A stretch of 64,000 bases of DNA from Epichloe hybrida (Eukaryota > Ascomycota > Sordariomycetes > Hypocreales > Clavicipitaceae): NCBI GenBank assembly GCA_019022495.1, contig JAFEKR010000006.1, forward strand, positions 2,976,001 through 3,040,000. Reading direction: 5' to 3'. Numbering within the stretch: position 1 is the first letter of the stretch; each line of letters starts with the position of its first letter. Positions 59,041 to 64,000 of the stretch are shown here, in pieces. The notes beneath the pieces are model-generated. The model was not told the origin of the DNA. It worked only from the letters and a program-made list of their open reading frames with translations, and searched no databases. The position numbers were made by a program, and so were the translations under genes.

Positions 59041-60116
59041 CTTCTTCAGTTTGATGTGACTGACTCGTATCTCGAGGCCTTGGGATTTCGGTTCAGTGCC
59101 ACCAGCCTTCTTACGTGTATATATAACACGTTATTTGGACTTGAGTACGATGGCTGGGAGGAGGATGTTTGTGGCAACCATGTCCAGTTTGATGATTTGG
59201 GCCAGGAAAGACTAGCATATCGTGATCAATTCGTCAGTCAGTCAGTCAATCGGCCAATTAGTTCATCTGTCAAAGTGTACATAATCAAACAAAACATTGA
59301 AACCCGCGTTTTTAAGCGAATTCGCAAGCCTTGTGCGCGTTTAATTAAAAAATCTGCTCTTTAGAGAGGGTGTGGCAATTAAGCCACTTGACTAGACTAC
59401 AAATGCAGCTAGGACAGTGAGCATTTCACCAACTTTTACTGACACGAAAGTGTTCCATATCTCCACCGTAGTACAAAACAAGACCATGGCTCGACAGGGT
59501 CAGAAGTCTGCGTCAGCTTGCGACCACGACAGTCCAAGTGAAGCAAATGCCCGGGCAAATGCAGAACAAGTAGGGGAAAGAAAATAGGTATTATTAGAGG
59601 ATGAGGAGAAGAACAAAGGACATCAGGGCCGTAAGCGCAGTGAGGCCAGCTACCTACCAAAGATGAAATCAAGAAGAACAAGGATACATATGATACAAGA
59701 AAGGCCCAACTCGGTCCATCACAGACCTTGTTAAGAAAAAAAGAACCACAGGGGGTTACAGAAAATATAAGATGACTCAATTCCCCTTCTCCTCTCCCAC
59801 CCCCTTCATTGTCATTAATACAGATACTCTGATGCTAGTGTTCTTTGGACTCGTTAACCAGATATCCTGTTCTGATTTCTTTCTATTGTAGGGGATTGTC
59901 AAGGCCCCCCGATATTTCAAGTTTGTTACTGGAAGCGAAGGTGTGAATAATGTGTACGCAAGCATTGGAGCGAGTGTTCCGTAATGATAACCTCAATGGT
60001 TCAGCGCCGGTTGGTTGTGGTACATGCCGTCGATTATGGACTGTGAATAGGAGGGAACTGAGATAATTTGGCATTTTCGTTGTCATTGTCATTTCGTCGT
60101 GGGGTCTTGTGATGGA
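59041..60116. other. Intergenic between the helicase relic and LAG1
   Basis: No supportable gene. It holds short CAGT repeats near 59230-59250 and the LAG1 3' flank. Confidence 0.55.
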
Positions 60117-61508
60117 TCACTGGGATGTCCCTTTGACAGGCTTGCCATTGACCTCCAGGACAGGAACGGGCTTCTTCTTCTCTTTGAGGCCATCGGACTC
60201 TTCACCGTCGTCTTCACCGTCGGAGCGTTCGTCGTCGGCTGTGCTGTCGCGGATAAAGCGGTATGCGATGCGGATAATGTAGAATAGCCAGAAGAGGTTC
60301 AAGGCCTGCAGGGAAGCGAGCAGGCCGGTGGAGATGTACTGGGAGAGCCAGCACTTGTACTGCTGGGTTTCCCAGTTGAGCTCAAAGGGGCCGACGGTGC
60401 GGAACTCTGTGAAGATGGACCATATGATTTTGAGGTTGATGAAGTGGCGCATGTAAATCCACACGCAGACGAAGAGGAAGAAATAGGGACCGACGAAGGG
60501 GTGGTCGAGGTAGTTGAGGACTTTGGAGGTGGCGAGGAAGAAATCGCTAATGTCGTGGGTGGTATAGACGGCGATGCCCATGTAGGTGAAGTGAAAGCGG
60601 TAGCTGAGGCCGATGAGAGCCAGGCTGACAATGTGATGGCCCACGAGCTCCTTGAAATCCTTGCGGGCCTTTTCCAGGCCAAGGACGAGCACGATGGCCT
60701 GCTGCGCCCAGTAGGCGGCCTGGAAGAGGTAGTAGAACTTGACGGGGGCCTCGTGCGTGCGATGCGGGAAGTTCTCGTACATGCCGCGCGTGTTGAAGTA
60801 CCACACCGGCGTCTTGGACATGACGTACATGCCCGCGGGGCCCAGGAAGAAGAAGTAGACTGCCGTGTAGGCCTGCTCCATAAACCGAGCCTGCTTGCTG
60901 CGTTTGAGGCCAGCCCTCTTGGCCCAGGGCCTCAGCACCTCTTGCATGATGAACTCGCGCGTGAAGGAGAGGACGATGGTGTAGAAGGCCACAAAGGCCA
61001 TGTCCCAGGGTCCCTTGCCATAATGGACGGGCTTATCGGGGTTCTCGATGGGGAGACGGTACGAGAGGAAGATGAACTTGTGGAGGGGGTTCGCTTCCGT
61101 CGGATTGAGGGCGTAGCCGGAGAGGCAGACGGCGAGGATGGCTAGCGGAAGCACCCATGTGTGTTTGACGCAGGTTTGACGCACGCGCGATGCGAGGCCT
61201 CTTGCGCGGCGGCGTTTTGACAGTCTCTTGGAGGAAGAGGACGACGAGCTTGCCGCTCCAGCCGCCGACGCCGACGACGAGACAGAGCCGTTGGCACCGT
61301 CGCTGCCGCTGCCGCTGTGGTTTTGATGATGATGCTCGAGCGACAATTTGCTCGATGCCAGTGCCGGCGCTCCCGTGTCTCCGGCGCGAATGTCGCCTCC
61401 TAAGCCGCTGGACTTCCTGCGTCGTCGCGCCCCTTCGGCCTCGAGACTGTGCAATTGCTCGGCGGGGCTGCTGAGCAGCGGGAAGGGTTCCGACATTTTG
61501 TTGGACAA
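60117..61508 (-). CDS. lag1: LAG1/LAC1-type ceramide synthase
   Basis: This ER membrane acyl-CoA-dependent ceramide synthase joins a sphingoid base to a fatty acyl chain. A single exon gives 463 aa; a second in-frame ATG at 61496 is an equally good start. The N-terminus (1-105) is disordered, Ser/Gly/Ala/His-rich with a basic KRLSKRRRARG before the first helix. The TLC domain (about 170-410) has FMEQAYTAVYFFFLGPAGMYVM and WYFNTRGMYENFPH. The Lag1p motif is GHHIVSLALIGLSYRFHFTYMGIAVYTTHDISDFFL (about 285-320), with the catalytic His-His and the Asp pair HDxxD. The C-terminal tail is acidic and ends with a Lys-rich segment. It resembles the fungal LAG1/BarA group. Long antisense frames (60444-61145) are shadows of this GC-rich gene. 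Confidence 0.95.
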   Translation of the reverse strand: MSNKMSEPFPLLSSPAEQLHSLEAEGARRRRKSSGLGGDIRAGDTGAPALASSKLSLEHHHQNHSGSGSDGANGSVSSSASAAGAASSSSSSSKRLSKRRRARGLASRVRQTCVKHTWVLPLAILAVCLSGYALNPTEANPLHKFIFLSYRLPIENPDKPVHYGKGPWDMAFVAFYTIVLSFTREFIMQEVLRPWAKRAGLKRSKQARFMEQAYTAVYFFFLGPAGMYVMSKTPVWYFNTRGMYENFPHRTHEAPVKFYYLFQAAYWAQQAIVLVLGLEKARKDFKELVGHHIVSLALIGLSYRFHFTYMGIAVYTTHDISDFFLATSKVLNYLDHPFVGPYFFLFVCVWIYMRHFINLKIIWSIFTEFRTVGPFELNWETQQYKCWLSQYISTGLLASLQALNLFWLFYIIRIAYRFIRDSTADDERSDGEDDGEESDGLKEKKKPVPVLEVNGKPVKGTSQ

Positions 61509-61622
61509 GGAGGACCGAAGCTCGTCTGCTTCGTGGAATCTGTCTGCAAGGTTGGATGAGCTGGATTGGGGAGGGGGTGGTTAGTTGGTAGGAGGGGAAA
61601 AGAAATCGTCAATGTTTGGGTT

Positions 61623-61657
<35 letters not shown>

Positions 61658-62707
61658 CTGGTGTCGCGGTAGGGGACCGGGCGGGAGAGACTGGATTTGC
61701 GCGCCGCGCCGAGGCTTCAACAATGATTTGAATTTTTTTCTCGTCTCTGGCGTTGCTCCTTCGGGATCCAAAATTTGGTTGGCTGGGCCGAAGGGACACC
61801 GGAGATTGGGAGATGGGGAATGTGTTTCGCCCCCGCCCTTTTTTTTTTTTTAATTAATCGTGGTAGATCGTCGGTCCGCGAGACGAGCCGTCGGCTGGAT
61901 AGGGGACGGAGTTGAAGCAGAAGATGGCTCGACGTCGGTCTCGAAGCTATGTGGGTAATGGGCCTGGAGCAATTTCTTGCGCATGAATTGAGCAGATTAT
62001 AAATAATCGTGTCACAACAACTTTAATTTCTGAAGACGTGGGCAAACTCAGGGTCATGTGCAGTGACGAACGTCAGAGGTGGTGGAGATGGATGAGGATG
62101 AAAATGGAATGAAGATGGAATGAAGTGCAGGCAAATGAAGGCGTGGCGCGGCAGCTTCCATCTACTACTAGACGACGTCACCATCCGTTGCGCATTCTTA
62201 AGTATTACCAAGACAACACACGCAGCACTCTCGGCACCTTCGGCTGCACTACGAGTCGCGTGGCGGAGGGCCATGGGGCCAAGTGGCCCAAGTCACACAA
62301 GACGCGAGCACTCAATAAGTCTGCAATTATGTATTACTTTGTTAAGCTATCTTGCCTACCTAGCTTTGTTCACCAATAGCTTTTGACGCCATTGTGAATC
62401 TCAGGGTCTTGTGTCTACTGCGAGAATACGTAAGCACGTGTCGACGGATTTTTGCGCGCGCAGCAGCAACTGAGCCCCGACCAGAGAAATTTCTTCAACA
62501 TGTGTTCTTCTGTGTAAATTTCCTGGGGTTCTCGTATTAAACACCACACATACCACGCGTTCTATCGCAGAGGTTAATTGTCCTGTGTGGTTGCAATAGC
62601 GATCTGGAGAGAAATAAAGACCACGCAGCCACAAGCGAAACATCGTTTGATATTTATGTATCGCATTAGCTTAAAATCCGGTAGTAAAGCCATGGAGATG
62701 GCCTAAC
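61509..62707. other. LAG1 promoter region and 3' flank of the last gene
   Basis: It holds a 29-bp poly-T (61625-61653) and a second T run (about 61840-61851) in the LAG1 upstream region. No gene is seen. Confidence 0.6.
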
Positions 62708-63927
62708 TTAGACGGAGACGGTGCGCCTTTCAATTCCTGCTTGACCTGGCGCAGGGTCGCAGCTTGAGCCGTGCTTCCGCTTCACGCTGGATGGCTCGCC
62801 GACCGAAACGGGTGTTGATGCCTTGCCCGTCAACACATTTATAAGTCGCTTTCGAAAGGTCGTATACGGCTGAAAGGGGATCTCTTTCCGTCGGATGACA
62901 AGCCAGTCTGTCCGCTCTTTGTTATTGCCTGGCATTGCAAAAGTCTCGAGAACGATGGCCGGAATATCGGCTTCGAAGATGTATATGAACTCTGCGCCTG
63001 GGCCGTTCGTCAGGATTAGGCGTGACTGAAACTATTAGACACATGTTCCTACACGACTTGCCACTGATGCAGTAGACGCACCTTGTAAATAGGAAAGTCG
63101 TAAAGTTTTGGCTTTCGCTTGCCGGTCTTCGACCTCCTCTGTTCTTTTATTCCCTTGCGTTGTTGGGCAAGAGAGAGTAATATGCAATATATATACTCAT
63201 CCGACGACCAGTCATCCATCTTTGTTCTATACCGACAACTGGTCTGCCCGGCACGTCGCGGGTGAGGGAAATTGCGTTGAGCTTGAATGCTCGTATAGTC
63301 GCCATAGCCAATTTGGACCGGTGTCTGGGAATGGGAGCTATGCTTGCTTGAAAATGAGACAATGCGTGTTTCGTGGAAACAGCGGCCGGCAAAGAAGAGT
63401 TTGGTTGAGTTGCTGGACATTGAACGCCTTAGCAGTCTGTGGTCTTGATTGGGTGATTGGGGATTGTTGGTTTCTCTTTACCTGTCCCTCTTAAATTCAT
63501 CTCTAAGCAAATTTTCAACCAGGAGCTCCTTGTATTTTAATGGCCTAGCCGTTGCCAGTTTTTGGACAGTTTTGGACATGTCATCTTGGTCGCACTGCTG
63601 GCTTGAGTCAAAAGCAGAAGCTGCGCAAGTTTCCACCTCGCCGAACCTACAACCCGCTATTTCTAGGTCGGCAGATGTCCAGGAAAAAGGATTGCGTAAT
63701 CTCTCATGATGACGAACTATGAGGTCGGTTATTGGTGCCAGCTCTTTGGAGCAGGCCTTCTGGCCTAGGTGTGACCCGGTAGTCATTGCTTCGCGAAGTT
63801 CTGGTTTAAATGATGCAACGAAAGAGTGGCGCGAGCGAGTCGCGGTGACTTCGGCGTCATCCCAGAAAAACCGGAACGGAAGAATAATTCTGCTGTGGCA
63901 AGACGCGAAATGGTCCACGATGGACAT
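62708..63927 (-). CDS. Conserved hypothetical fungal protein
   Basis: Three exons (63927-63482, 63427-63082, 63031-62708) join in frame to 371 aa. The two introns are short, with donors GTAAAG and GTGCGT and acceptors GCTAAG and AATAG. The N-terminal part reads CHSRIILPFRFFWDDAEV and LRNPFSWTSADLEIAGC, followed by a charged segment (ATARPLKYKELLVENLL). The middle exon has MDDWSSDEYIYCILLSLAQQR and KRKPKLYDFPIYK; the last exon opens FQSRLILTNGPGAEFIYIFEADIPAIVLETF, a beta-rich block, and ends in a Lys/Ser/Pro tail. I do not recognise the family and see no catalytic motif. The last 73 bases of the window, upstream, include a TACGGAGTAC word. Confidence 0.72.
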
Positions 63928-64000
63928 TGCTGGGTCCGCCCTGACTGGCTATTACGGAGTACACATTAATGTACACTTTATTAGCTGTAATACTCCAGGA

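Noticed and set aside
60444..61145. 233-codon plus-strand frame opposite LAG1
   Set aside because: It is the antisense shadow of the GC-rich ceramide synthase codons; Val/Glu/Gly-rich with no motif.

Overview
This window is nuclear DNA of a filamentous ascomycete, probably a Sordariomycete of the order Hypocreales (inferred). The genes carry short (46-163 nt) GT-AG introns with CT(A/G)AC branch motifs, and the proteins are standard fungal housekeeping proteins. An inserted retroelement is saturated with C-to-T/G-to-A changes, the mark of repeat-induced point mutation (RIP). All exon structures below were worked out by hand from splice signals and frame continuity.

Layout. 1-13.5 kb: a small conserved protein, CDC48 (p97/VCP), KTI12 (Elongator accessory ATPase) and an Smr-domain protein, then about 3 kb of gene-poor DNA. 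13.5-22.1 kb: one 8.6-kb Ty3/Gypsy-type retroelement with intact 93-bp LTRs, a 5-bp target-site duplication and an AT-rich, stop-riddled interior. 22.1-30.7 kb: a group I G-protein alpha subunit (GNA-1/FadA/MagB type), a Cys-rich nuclear-type protein, CDC123 (eIF2 assembly) and CWC21 (splicing). 32-48.5 kb: an accessory block, described next. 49-50 kb: a pseudogene. 50.6-56.6 kb: a PIF1-family helicase and EDC3 (mRNA decapping). 57.2-59 kb: a MITE and a decayed RecQ-like helicase that is itself split by a 73-bp mobile repeat. 60.1-64 kb: a LAG1-type ceramide synthase and an unrecognised conserved gene.

The most interesting part is the accessory block at 32.0-48.5 kb. I read it as an undescribed fungal RiPP (dikaritin/ustiloxin-like) gene cluster. 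At 40397-40826, minus strand, a two-exon gene encodes a 127-aa precursor: a signal peptide followed by seven near-identical 15-residue repeats, each carrying an invariant Gln-Ser-Tyr and separated by Lys-(Lys/Glu)-Arg. This is the architecture of the ustiloxin, phomopsin and asperipin precursors. Beside it lie three canonical UstYa/DUF3328 proteins with paired HxxHC motifs (41929-42933, 43504-44522, 47526-48476). Two more membrane proteins belong to a related CG/HxxHC family (44802-45590, 46029-46622); one of these has lost most of its histidines. A secreted-type agmatinase/arginase-fold enzyme (37508-39227) and an ABCC exporter (32002-36940) complete the block. A plausible division of labour is secretion and proteolysis of the repeats, oxidative cyclisation at Tyr by the UstYa proteins, possible conversion of core Arg by the ureohydrolase, and export or self-protection by the ABC transporter. 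The last two roles are inference. The ABC gene carries a one-base frameshift in its second nucleotide-binding domain, so export may be impaired in this strain unless it is a sequencing error.
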